In this document: in pieces, positions 45,098 to 53,062 of the stretch
Layout of the letters: every line of letters begins with the position of its first letter
Numbering within the stretch: position 1 is the stretch's first letter
Origin: JACSRF01 sp963695505
GTDB lineage: Bacteria > Chloroflexota > Anaerolineae > Promineifilales > Promineifilaceae
Direction of reading: 5' to 3'
Length of the DNA stretch: 64,000 bases
NCBI GenBank assembly: GCA_963695505.1
Contig: CAVOGX010000015.1
Location: 124,001 to 188,000, forward strand
Program-made: the position numbers and the translations under genes
Notes under the pieces: model-generated
What the model was told of the DNA's origin: nothing
Seen by the model: the letters and a program-made list of their open reading frames with translations, nothing else
Databases searched by the model: none

Positions 45098-46087
45098 TCA
45101 TAATTCAGCCATCATCCTTTTTAGCTCATCCAGTGGGCTGCGAACTCCCCTTGCCCCCAGGTTGGCAACATGGGTATAAATCATCGTGGTCTTAACATTT
45201 TTGTGACCTAGCAGCTCCTGGATTGTGCGGATGTCGTACCCCGCTTCCAGCAAATGGGTGGCAAAGCTGTGACGGAACACATGCGGCGTAACCGGTTTAT
45301 CAACGCCTGCTTTTTGAGCCGCCAGTTTCACCGCCTTTTGGATAGTGCTGGGGTGTAAATGATGGCGGTACAAAATATCTTCTTCGCTTTGAGGGTCTTT
45401 GGATAAGGTTTGCGACGGGAAAATGAACTGCCATTTCCATTCCTTGTTGGCGTTGGGGTATTTACGGGCCAGGGCATATGGTAGAGAAGCACGACCGTAT
45501 CCCTTCTCCAAGTCCCGGTGATGCAGCCGGCGCACCATATCTAGATGGCTGTGTAAACTGGAAACAACTTGATCTGGCAGAATTGTTGACCGGTCCTTAA
45601 ATCCTTTCCCATCCCGCACAATAAGCAGCTTTTGGCCAAAATCAACGTCTTTCACCCGCAGGCGCAGCGCTTCATTCACCCGCAAGCCGCCGCCATAGAG
45701 TAACTGTACCGCCAATAACGGCACGCCTGACAGATGACTCATCACCGCCTGGACTTCGGAGACAGTTAACACCACCGGTAATCGACTCGGTTTCTTGGCC
45801 CAGGTCACATCCACCCACTCAATCGGAATTTTGAGCACTTCCCTGTACAGGAATAGCAATGCGCTTAACGCCTGGTTCTGCGTGGAAGCTGCCACATTCT
45901 GATCAACCGCCAGATGGGTCAAAAATGCCTCAATTTCCGGCGCTTCCATCTCATTTGGGTGTCGCTTACCATGGAACAAAATGTACTTCTTTATCCAGTA
46001 CACATATGATTTTTCCGTCCGGTAAGAGTAATTCTTTACCCGTATCGTTTGCCGTACCTGGTCGAGGAGTTTAGGTTTTTCATTCAT
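45098..46087 (-). CDS. intI: integron integrase IntI
   Basis: A 329-residue tyrosine recombinase. Catalytic residues fit: Arg in GGGLRVNEALRLR, HxxR in HVFRHSFATHLLEAGYDIRT, His in ELLGHKNVKTT and Tyr in MIYTHV. Between them is the extra stretch unique to IntI (LHHRDLEKGYGRASLPYALA, then KYPNANKEWKWQFIFPS), needed to bind folded attC DNA, which separates it from XerC/D. It lies at the head of the cassette array, transcribed away from it, and its TGA is followed at once by the ligA ATG, an unusual operon. Confidence 0.95.
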   Translation of the reverse strand: MNEKPKLLDQVRQTIRVKNYSYRTEKSYVYWIKKYILFHGKRHPNEMEAPEIEAFLTHLAVDQNVAASTQNQALSALLFLYREVLKIPIEWVDVTWAKKPSRLPVVLTVSEVQAVMSHLSGVPLLAVQLLYGGGLRVNEALRLRVKDVDFGQKLLIVRDGKGFKDRSTILPDQVVSSLHSHLDMVRRLHHRDLEKGYGRASLPYALARKYPNANKEWKWQFIFPSQTLSKDPQSEEDILYRHHLHPSTIQKAVKLAAQKAGVDKPVTPHVFRHSFATHLLEAGYDIRTIQELLGHKNVKTTMIYTHVANLGARGVRSPLDELKRMMAEL

Positions 46088-46204
46088 TGGTCCCCCATTG
46101 ACAATAAGCAGCGCGCAATTTTATACTGTGTCCATGTCAGTGACCGCTTCTGGAGGAACTTATACCGAAAACATTCTGCATAATCCCCCAGATTTCAATA
46201 TATA

Positions 46205-46216
46205 CCGAATATTCGG
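46205..46216. promoter_or_regulatory. palindrome CCGAATATTCGG upstream of intI
   Basis: A perfect 12-base palindrome about 118 bases before the intI start, in AT-rich DNA. It is a candidate operator for intI or the cassette promoter. It does not match the enterobacterial LexA box (CTG-N10-CAG). Confidence 0.4.
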
Positions 46217-46317
46217 CAACTATTATAACCACATAAGGGGGCTTAAGCCGAATTACGTTCAACATAAGATGAACTTTGCCAAGTTTAAACCGACAAGTGT
46301 TTCTATTGAATAATATG

Positions 46318-46349
46318 CTATGTCCGACGCCTGGCGGCATCGGACATAG
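46318..46349. repeat. 32-base hairpin, CTATGTCCGA...
   Basis: Arms of 14 bases with one mismatch around loop TGGC. Its left 13 bases (CTATGTCCGACGC) recur at 50338-50350 in the DUF2254-HicA intercassette region, linking both places to cassette ends. Confidence 0.8.
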
Positions 46350-46436
46350 TGCGCGCGTCACCGGGTGCACGCATGCCGCTGGCGCGGCATGCAATACGTG
46401 CACCCGACTCGCTTCGCGAGCAGGGTGACGCGCGCA
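46350..46436. repeat. three-way-junction inverted repeat before first cassette
   Basis: Outer stem TGCGCGCGTCACC (46350-46362) with GGTGACGCGCGCA (46424-46436), perfect over 13 bases; next stem GGGTGCACG (46363-46371) with CGTGCACCC (46397-46405); inner stem CATGCCGC/GCGGCATG around TGGC; and a side hairpin CTCGC-TTC-GCGAG (46408-46420). A single strand would fold into a very stable Y. It is unlike ordinary attC, which folds into one hairpin. Confidence 0.9.
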
Positions 46437-46503
46437 TTAGCCCGCCCATTGGCGCTTCATATCTTTACAAATGAGAATACCTAATCTTAAAAAGGAGTGA
46501 ACA

Positions 46504-47241
46504 GTGGCAAACTCAGATATTACCACTATCGCTAACACTACCAAGCGTGAAGTAGAAAAAGCATTTAATGTTTTGGATGCAATTCACACGTCAGATGCAT
46601 TTCAAAAACTTCTTGACAAACTTTGGGAACTTCGACCTAGACATGAACGCCAAGTGTTTATCAGAGATGTTATCCACAATCCTGGTCAGCTAGAGGCATC
46701 CGGTATAAGTCAGGATGGGGATGTTTCCCTTCAACGAACCTACTTTGATGATAATAGACCAACCTTGATGGCACTGGTATATCATCTTCCAGAAGGTCTA
46801 GGTTTTCAAAAGGTTACAATAACCTATGACGATACTACTCGATGGAAGGGAGATGACGGAGATTCTATTGAAAATCCGTTCAAAGCCCCAATATTACGAT
46901 ATCGAAGCCCAATTGAAGACATGGCTGGTTCAGAACATGTTATCGGCAATATCTTGGCACTCCCGGATGATGCTGATAAAAAGCTAGCTGCCGTGCGCAA
47001 TCTAACTCCCGATTCCTTCGCAGGTATACATATTCCTGAGTTGCGAGTTGCAGCGCGTTGGTTTGAACATGACGCACCTATGCTTGATCCTGCTACTCTT
47101 CGATACATATCTCCGACCGTGTACGTCGATGGACCTCCTCGTAATCCAATCCCACCAGTCAAGCCCCCGCCTGGTGGCGGCGGGGATTGGACTACATGTG
47201 TATCGGTTGGCTATGGTTTATGTGCTTCAGTTGGTAAATAA
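46504..47241 (+). CDS. cassette 1: unknown protein with Cys-containing Gly-rich tail
   Basis: A 245-residue protein from GTG 46504 (AAAGGAG six bases before). The N-terminal ~205 residues look globular and I do not recognise them. The end is distinctive: a Pro/Gly linker (PPVKPPPGGGGDW) followed by TTCVSVGYGLCASVGK with two cysteines eight residues apart. It is the cassette closest to attI, the position usually best expressed. The tail might be processed, cross-linked or surface-exposed, but no modifying enzyme is adjacent. Confidence 0.8.
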   Translation: MANSDITTIANTTKREVEKAFNVLDAIHTSDAFQKLLDKLWELRPRHERQVFIRDVIHNPGQLEASGISQDGDVSLQRTYFDDNRPTLMALVYHLPEGLGFQKVTITYDDTTRWKGDDGDSIENPFKAPILRYRSPIEDMAGSEHVIGNILALPDDADKKLAAVRNLTPDSFAGIHIPELRVAARWFEHDAPMLDPATLRYISPTVYVDGPPRNPIPPVKPPPGGGGDWTTCVSVGYGLCASVGK

Positions 47242-47326
47242 CGCCAGACTTTGAAATGAGTCAATTCTCATTCAATAGCGTTATTTCACTTTCATAAACT
47301 CAGAACGTACAACCTCAGCAAAAGCG

Positions 47327-47455
47327 GGCTAACACGGCGTGCACTGGACGCCGGGGATTCTGCGGCATTTTCGAGCATTATTCCGGCTTCGAGTTTTTTC
47401 TGCTCCCAAGCAGAGTCCACACTCGCCCCAGCGCCAGTAACGCAAACCGTTAGGT
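47327..47455 (+). other. attC site 1
   Basis: 129 bases from GGCTAAC (47327-47333) to GTTAGGT (47449-47455). The left arm continues ACGGCGTGCACTGGACGCCGGGG; the complement of the right arm reads GGTTTGCGTTACTGGCGCTGGGG, a clear imperfect match. The exchange point would fall within GTTAGGT. Confidence 0.82.
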
Positions 47456-47500
47456 GCAAAAAAGTAACTCCACGAATTCTAATCGAAGAGGAACAGCAAA

Positions 47501-48013
47501 ATGGAATTTGTCATTGCTACATTAGTTGGCTTTCTAAGCGGAGCTCTTGTTCCTGTGATAGGATTGTGGATTCAATCTAGGTGGAAACACAGAGAAATCA
47601 CGCTAAAACATGAAGACACCCTCTTTCAAAAAAGAATCGAAGTAGCAACCAAAACCATTAAAGCCTGCTATAACTACTTCACCATCAGCCACAGATATGC
47701 ACTTGCAAAGGACAAAAACAAGGCGGCATTCCTTAAGCAACGAGGCCTAATTCAAACTCAGATTTTCGAAATCGAGCCAGAAGTTGACCTATTTTTTCCA
47801 CTAGAAACTGTTACAGCGTTTCGAAATTTCCTAAACTCCGTGGATGAATCTATCAAACCTGAGATACACTGGACAGCAGTTGGCTATCGTCTGGACACAG
47901 AGTTCACCACTTTTGTAAACAAAGTCAGAGCCGATTTAGGTATCGAAGCCACCGAAAGCAATTTGACCAAATCCCTTTCTCAAAGCATAGGAATCGGCTC
48001 CGATGATAACTAG
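47501..48013 (+). CDS. cassette 2: membrane-anchored unknown protein
   Basis: A 170-residue protein with one N-terminal membrane segment (about residues 3-25, IATLVGFLSGALVPVIGLWI) and a charged helical cytoplasmic part. AAGAGGAACAGCAAA precedes the ATG. No known family is recognised, though single-pass proteins of this form are common in integron cassettes. It stands between two attC sites. Confidence 0.8.
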   Translation: MEFVIATLVGFLSGALVPVIGLWIQSRWKHREITLKHEDTLFQKRIEVATKTIKACYNYFTISHRYALAKDKNKAAFLKQRGLIQTQIFEIEPEVDLFFPLETVTAFRNFLNSVDESIKPEIHWTAVGYRLDTEFTTFVNKVRADLGIEATESNLTKSLSQSIGIGSDDN

Positions 48014-48026
48014 TGAGAAATATAGC

Positions 48027-48102
48027 ACCTAACAATAGTTGCAGCCGACGGCCCGAGCGTTTACGTTCAGTGTGGATTCCATGCTCTACCCGGCCGTGAG
48101 GC
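48027..48102 (+). other. attC site 2 (degenerate right end)
   Basis: ACCTAAC at 48027-48033 just after the stop of the preceding gene, with CAGCCGACGGCC in the left arm and GGCCGTGAGGC near the right end, GTGAGGC (48096-48102) standing where GTTAGGC is expected. Shorter and less regular than its neighbours. Confidence 0.55.
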
Positions 48103-48125
48103 GTCGCAAGATAAAGAAGAAGTTC

Positions 48126-48788
48126 ATGCTACAAGTCATCGGAGCTGGATTCGGAAGAACCGGAACACATAGTCTGGGTCTCGCATTGGAGAAACTAGGA
48201 TTTAGCCCCTGCTACAATGTTCTCCAAGTTTCTAAAAGTCCCGAACATACAGCATTGTGGAACAATGCAATAGATGGAAAGAAGATTGATTGGGACCGCT
48301 TATTTCGAGATTACAATTCTTCAGTCGAATGGCCAACGGTTGCCTTTCTTCCGCAGGTAACCCAACATTTTCACCAAGCGAAGGTCATTTTGACAGTAAG
48401 AGAATCAGATTCATGGTACGAGAGCGCAATCAAAACGATTTTCAATGGCCTGGAATTGAGTGCTTATAATCCTGACCCAACCAAGAGAGAACGTAGTGGA
48501 ATGCTGCGTAGTTTGATCTTGGAACGTACCTTTCAAAGCAGATACCGAGACAGAGATTTTGCCATTAGGGTCTATGAGCAACATAATCAACGAGTTCGAG
48601 AGATGGTTCCATCCAATCGATTGTTGGAGTTCAACGTCAAAAACGGGTGGAAACAACTGAGTGATTTTCTTGGAAAAACAGCTCCTGATGAACCCTTTCC
48701 AAGATTGAATGTAAGGGAAGATTTTTTAGAGTCAAAACCGGATTGGGCGAAGAAGCTCATGAGAGAACAGGGGCAAACCGGCTCCTAA
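48126..48788 (+). CDS. cassette 3: sulfotransferase-like protein
   Basis: A 220-residue P-loop sulfotransferase-family protein. The PAPS-binding loop is GAGFGRTGTHSLGLALEKLG at residues about 5-24 and the 3'-phosphate-binding strand is KVILTVRESDSWYESAIKTI, as in the family common in eukaryotes and some bacteria. ATG 48126 is chosen because it starts right before the P-loop. The stop codon overlaps the left end of the next attC, a typical cassette arrangement. The acceptor is unknown. Confidence 0.85.
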   Translation: MLQVIGAGFGRTGTHSLGLALEKLGFSPCYNVLQVSKSPEHTALWNNAIDGKKIDWDRLFRDYNSSVEWPTVAFLPQVTQHFHQAKVILTVRESDSWYESAIKTIFNGLELSAYNPDPTKRERSGMLRSLILERTFQSRYRDRDFAIRVYEQHNQRVREMVPSNRLLEFNVKNGWKQLSDFLGKTAPDEPFPRLNVREDFLESKPDWAKKLMREQGQTGS

Positions 48789-48910
48789 CAACACATGCAG
48801 GCGACCGTTGCTACGCAGCGCAAGAAACGCAACACGATTGCACGCAAATCGATCCGCACAAACCATCGTTAGGGACGACCCCGCAGCGGCACCTGATGAA
48901 AACGTTAGGC
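48783..48910 (+). other. attC site 3
   Basis: 128 bases from TCCTAAC (48783-48789) to GTTAGGC (48904-48910), with ATGCAGGCGACC in the left arm facing the complement ATCAGGTGCC. A second GTTAGGG (near 48869) inside may be a remnant end. Confidence 0.78.
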
Positions 48911-48928
48911 GGCGCAAGGAAAATCATT

Positions 48929-50236
48929 ATGGAAACTATCATTTCAGTAGACCGTCTCCGGTTTCTTATCAATCGGTTGCGCGAGCGCCTCTGGGTGAGA
49001 CCATTGGCAGTTTGTTTGCTGTCGGTCGGGGCGGCCTTCGTGGCGAAACTTGCTGATGACACTGGGCTAGCGCAGTTCATGCCGGAGATTGTACCAGACT
49101 CTGTCGAGTCGTTGCTGTCCATCATGGCATCCAGCATGTTAGTAATCGCCACCTTTTCGGTTGCATCGATGGTGTCGGCTTATGCTTCAGCTAGTAGCAC
49201 GGCAACTCCGCGTTCATTCAGTTTAGTTGTTGCCGACGACGTGTCCCAAAACGCGCTTTCGACCTTCGTTGGCGCTTTCATTTTCAGTATTGTGGCTCTA
49301 ACGGCCGTTAAAAACGCCTACTTTGATAAGGCCGGTCTCTTCATCCTCTTTATTCTGACTGCGACTGTATTCGGTATGGTAATTATTACGTTCGTACGCT
49401 GGGTTGACCGCATCGCCCGCCTTGGTCGCCTTGGATCGACGACCGATAAAGTTGAGAATGCAACGGCCAATGCCCTGAAGCGGCGACTGAACGCGCCGAC
49501 TCTACACGGCATGCCAGCGGATGGTTCTCAGGCGCGAGGGCACCCAATATTTGCAATGGCTTTGGGATACGTGCAGCATATCGACATAGCCGCAATTCAA
49601 GTGTGGGCTGAGGATAACAACAGTCGGGTGGTGGTAGCAGCTTTGCCTGGTACGTTTGCTGCTCCCGATCGGGCACTTGCTTACGTGAGCCCCTGGTCAG
49701 ACAGGCAGTCTGGAATTGACTATACGCCTGTTGTAGAGTCGTTTCAGATAGGAAACGACCGTCTTTTTGAAGACGACCCCCGATTTGGTCTGGTAGTTCT
49801 ATCGGAAATAGCCGGTCGGGCTCTATCGCCAGCCGTCAATGATCCCGGTACGGCGATCAGCATTATCGGTGCACTGTTACGACTGTTTGCTCTGTGGAAT
49901 GACCATCCAGACGGTGGCAACGATGAAACACCCAAGTATGCTCGCGTAGCAGTACCCCGGATTTCGGTGCGCGATATGTTCGACGACGCTTTCACGGCGA
50001 TTGCTCGTGACGGTGCAGGCGCGGTCGAAGTCTCAGTGCGACTACAGAAAGCGCTGGGCACTCTGGCATCGATTGGACATCCTGAAATGCGGGATGCAGC
50101 AATATATCATGGACGGCTCGCGCTAAAACGCGCACTTAATGCGCTTGATACGGATGAAGACCTAGTGATAGTTAGAGATGCGGCTAACTATACGGAGTCA
50201 AATGCTTCACCAGATACCGGGTCAACTACCCAATAG
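48929..50236 (+). CDS. cassette 4: DUF2254 membrane protein
   Basis: A 435-residue membrane protein. From ATG 48929 (AAGGAAAAT before it) the N-terminal ~220 residues contain four hydrophobic segments (AVCLLSVGAAFVAKL; SMLVIATFSVASMVSAYASA; FVGAFIFSIVALTAVK; FILFILTATVFGMVIITFV), followed by a soluble part with ALSPAVNDPGTAISIIGAL, the DUF2254 signature. Function is unknown. It is large for an integron cassette and carries the only ACGGCCGT copy found in cassette genes (49,302). Confidence 0.85.
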   Translation: METIISVDRLRFLINRLRERLWVRPLAVCLLSVGAAFVAKLADDTGLAQFMPEIVPDSVESLLSIMASSMLVIATFSVASMVSAYASASSTATPRSFSLVVADDVSQNALSTFVGAFIFSIVALTAVKNAYFDKAGLFILFILTATVFGMVIITFVRWVDRIARLGRLGSTTDKVENATANALKRRLNAPTLHGMPADGSQARGHPIFAMALGYVQHIDIAAIQVWAEDNNSRVVVAALPGTFAAPDRALAYVSPWSDRQSGIDYTPVVESFQIGNDRLFEDDPRFGLVVLSEIAGRALSPAVNDPGTAISIIGALLRLFALWNDHPDGGNDETPKYARVAVPRISVRDMFDDAFTAIARDGAGAVEVSVRLQKALGTLASIGHPEMRDAAIYHGRLALKRALNALDTDEDLVIVRDAANYTESNASPDTGSTTQ

Positions 50237-50272
50237 GAATGGCCAAATTATGTTTCGTCACTCACGCATTTC

Positions 50273-50370
50273 ACCTAACAAATCGCTGCACGGGATTTCT
50301 GCTTCGCTCTGCTCCACAGTACCCAGTGAGCTCAACACTATGTCCGACGCTGCGCGCCGGTCCTAATGGG
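50273..50370 (+). other. attC site 4, right end unclear
   Basis: ACCTAAC at 50273-50279, 37 bases after the DUF2254 stop. No good GTTRRRY follows before hicA. CTATGTCCGACGC at 50338-50350 repeats a segment from the intI-proximal hairpin. The site is probably decayed or rearranged. Confidence 0.5.
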
Positions 50371-50452
50371 GCGAAATTAGAAGCTTTACACATTGTAAAA
50401 ATATGCTGTTTTGTTATGGAAAGTGACGGCATAATTTGCTATCATATAGGTC

Positions 50453-50707
50453 GTGAATACAAAGCAGCGTAAAACCCTTTCCGCGATCTTTACCGATCCA
50501 ATTAATGGAAATATTGAGTGGCGCCGAATTGAATCCCTTCTGATCGCCTTGGGTTGTCAAGTCATTGAGGGAACTGGTTCACGCGTAACTTTCATTCTCA
50601 ATGACCAGCGTGCAGATTTTCATCGGCCACATCCTAGAAAGGAAGCACTTCGCTACCGTGTAAAAGATGTACGGGAATTTTTGCAAAGGGCAGGTGTAAC
50701 ACCATGA
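50453..50707 (+). CDS. hicA: cassette 5: HicA toxin
   Basis: An 84-residue mRNA-interferase-type toxin starting at GTG 50453. The family core is visible: IESLLIALGCQVIEGTGSRVTF then ADFHRPHPRKEALRYRVKDV with the histidine-rich segment. It overlaps hicB by four bases. An AT-rich stretch just before it (50,400-50,452) probably holds its own promoter, as is usual for toxin-antitoxin cassettes. Confidence 0.92.
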   Translation: MNTKQRKTLSAIFTDPINGNIEWRRIESLLIALGCQVIEGTGSRVTFILNDQRADFHRPHPRKEALRYRVKDVREFLQRAGVTP

Positions 50708-51048
50708 ATGAGATGACTTACCAAAACTATAAAGCAAAAATTGAATATGACTCCATAGATAAAATTTTTGTGGGGCACATTATTGGCATCCGGGATATTG
50801 TTGGTTTTCACGGCAGTACTGTTGAAGAACTAGAATCGGCATTTCATGAAGCAGTAGAGCACTATCTTGAAGTATGTGAAAAAATCGGGCAGGAGCCACA
50901 ACGATCTTATTCTGGCAAACTGACGTTGCGTATCCCACCGGAAATTCATATGGCGGTGGCGACAGCAGCCGAAATAAACAGTAAAAGCATTAATCAATGG
51001 GCCTCTGATGTCCTAAAACAAGCTGCTAGTTCCGATTCAACCGCCTAA
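50704..51048 (+). CDS. hicB: cassette 5: HicB antitoxin
   Basis: A 114-residue antitoxin coupled to hicA (ATGA). The N-terminal RNase-H-like domain reads YKAKIEYDSIDKIFVGHIIG and the C-terminal ribbon-helix-helix KLTLRIPPEIHMAVATAAEI would bind the operator. Its TAA lies inside the left end of the next attC, so the pair forms one cassette. Such modules stabilise long integron arrays by killing cells that lose them; that role here is inferred. Confidence 0.93.
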   Translation: MNEMTYQNYKAKIEYDSIDKIFVGHIIGIRDIVGFHGSTVEELESAFHEAVEHYLEVCEKIGQEPQRSYSGKLTLRIPPEIHMAVATAAEINSKSINQWASDVLKQAASSDSTA

Positions 51049-51171
51049 CAATGCTTTCACTCTGAACACGAGCACGAGGCTCTTTCACGATTTGAGGGGC
51101 TGGTAACAAAGTACCTTCCGCGCCGCCACCGACCTGTGTTCTGCTCGTGGCAGGTGAAGCAGGCGTTAACC
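51043..51171 (+). other. attC site 5
   Basis: 129 bases from GCCTAAC (51043-51049) to GTTAACC (51165-51171). Left arm TGCTTTCACTCTGAACACGAGCA faces the complement TGCTTCACCTGCCACGAGCA. The central part (TTCACGATTTGAGG ... ACCTTCCGCGC) is shared with attC site 7. Confidence 0.85.
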
Positions 51172-51205
51172 GGCGCTCTCCGGGAGACCGAATAGGAGGT
51201 TCGAT

Positions 51206-51805
51206 GTGAGCACCACCGACACTGGCTCTGATCCGCTCGCCACTGGTCGGCTGGTCGTCCTGAGAGACCGAGTCGCATCGGACGTTGATATCTTCCTTCG
51301 CTGGCGCACTCATGGAGAGTGGAGGTTGTGGGATGCTCCCTGGGAAGGAGGAAGCGACGCACTCACCCCCGAGGAGGAGCTTGAGTACAGAGAGCTGTTC
51401 GCGTCGCGGCTCGAGAGGGAGGCACCATCGCCCAGGCAGCGAGCCGTCGTCACGACGAAGGCCGGCAAGCCGCTGGGGTGGGTCAACCGGTACATGCCCG
51501 AGCACAGCTCAGAGGATTGGCATCTGGGGATTGACATTTGCGAGGATGAGTACCTGAACCGTGGATTCGGCACGGAGGCGCTTCGGCTCTGGCTCGACTA
51601 CCTGTTTGCGAATTCCGATGTCCATCGCATCTCATTGGGCACCTGGTCGTTCAATGAGAGGATGATGCGCGTGGCGGAGAAGGTCGGGTTCACTCGTGAA
51701 TGCTGTCAGCGTGAGAAGAAGCAGTGGCAGGGCGAGTGGATCGACTACGTTTCCTATGGCGTATTGAGGAGCGAGTGGGACGTGAGGCGCGAACAGGGGC
51801 GGTAG
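51206..51805 (+). CDS. cassette 6: GNAT acetyltransferase (RimJ/RimL-like)
   Basis: A 199-residue N-acetyltransferase. GTG 51206 has GGAGG six bases before it. Motif A region is EDEYLNRGFGTEALRLWLDY (acetyl-CoA binding) followed by HRISLGTWSFNERMMRVAEKVGF. Residues fit the RimJ/RimL type, which acetylate proteins, polyamines or antibiotics. Its base composition is clearly GC-richer than the cassettes around it, a sign of a different donor. Confidence 0.88.
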   Translation: MSTTDTGSDPLATGRLVVLRDRVASDVDIFLRWRTHGEWRLWDAPWEGGSDALTPEEELEYRELFASRLEREAPSPRQRAVVTTKAGKPLGWVNRYMPEHSSEDWHLGIDICEDEYLNRGFGTEALRLWLDYLFANSDVHRISLGTWSFNERMMRVAEKVGFTRECCQREKKQWQGEWIDYVSYGVLRSEWDVRREQGR

Positions 51806-51824
51806 TCGAGTGACTTGGAGCGCC

Positions 51825-51891
51825 GTCTAACTGACGTATGCACCCACCGCGCCAGCCTTAACGCTCGCGGGTGATACAGGGCGCGTTAGGC
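51825..51891 (+). other. attC site 6
   Basis: A short 67-base site from GTCTAAC (51825-51831) to GTTAGGC (51885-51891). Left arm CGTATGCACCCACCGCG matches the complement CTGTATCACCCGCGAG. Its compact form matches the 57-70 base attC class. The IS630 element begins nine bases after it. Confidence 0.9.
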
Positions 51892-53062
51892 GGCTGAATA
51901 CACCGTAAATTAAATTTTCCAATAAAATCTTGCTCCAGATGGAGCGCACGCTAAGCTAGTGGCATGAAAAAACAACATGTACAACTTAGCGAAGATGATC
52001 GAAAGCGATTGCAGTTTTTAACAAGCCAAGGCAAGCTCAGAGCCAGAGTGTATAAGCGAGCAACGGCTTTGCTAGAACTTGACCGTGGCAAAACCTTTAC
52101 ATCCGTCGCCGAAACAGTGGGAACAACCTACCAAACAGTGTCCACTTGGGCGACAAAATATAAAGCAGCAGGCTTAGAATGTCTGCTTGACAAACCGCGC
52201 AGTGGACGACCCATTAAGTTTGATGGCGCACAGCGCGCAAAAATAACTGCGCTGGCTTGCAGTGAGCCACCTGAAGGGTACGGGCAATGGAACTTGCGTT
52301 TGCTGGCTGAAAAAGTGGTTGAGCTGGAATATTGCGCCAGCATTTCCCATACCCAGGTCAGCGACATCCTGAAAAAAACGAACTTAAGCCTCACCTGAAG
52401 CGCTACTGGTGCATTGGCAAGATAAACAGCCGTTTCATTGCGCGCATGGAACGCATACTCGCCCTTTATGCCTTGCCTTATGACCCGCTTAACCCTGTCA
52501 TTTGTTATGATGAACGGCCGTGTTTTCTCATTGGTGACACCGTCGAGCCATTGGCTCTACAAACAGGTCAATCACGTCGTGAGCATTACGCCTACGAGAA
52601 AAATGGGTCTTGCTGCCTATTAGCCGCTATCGAACCTCTGACTGGTAAGCGCTTGTCTCGTGTATTTGCACAGCGTAGAAAAAAGGAGTTTTTCCTTTTT
52701 TGTCAGGCGTTGGCGGCGGCTTATCCTGAAGCGGCCAAGATTCATCTGGTTCTGGACAACCTTAACACCCATGATGTCAGCGCTTTTTACGAAAACTTGC
52801 CAGCTGACGAGGCATTCGCACTAGCTGAACGATTTGAGTTCTACTTCACGCCCAAATCAGCTAGTTGGCTGAACATGATTGAAATTGAGTTTTCTGCTCT
52901 GGCTCGCCTTTGTCTCAATCGGCGTATCCCGACCATGGCTAAACTCAAAAGTGAAGTAATGGCTATCGTAACAGAACGCCACGAAAAGCAGATTAAGATC
53001 AATTGGCAGTTTTCGCTAACCGCTGTCCGGAAAAAGCTTAATTCGCATTATGTAGTTGTTAA

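Larger units (their letters stand above)
46088..46503. other. intI-first cassette spacer, expected attI and promoter region
   Basis: This 416-base stretch should hold attI, the intI promoter and a cassette promoter. It contains a 12-base palindrome, a 32-base hairpin and a three-way-junction inverted repeat (listed separately). ATTAGCC at 46437-46443 is the best match to the GTTRRRY recombination end. I cannot fix the exact attI point. Confidence 0.6.

Noticed and set aside
46318..46440. CRISPR repeat or tRNA
   Set aside because: The element is a nested palindrome without repeated units and spacers, and lacks tRNA arms and anticodon geometry.
46504..47241. Complete RiPP gene cluster around cassette 1
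   Set aside because: No modifying enzyme, protease or exporter is adjacent; only the tail is suggestive.
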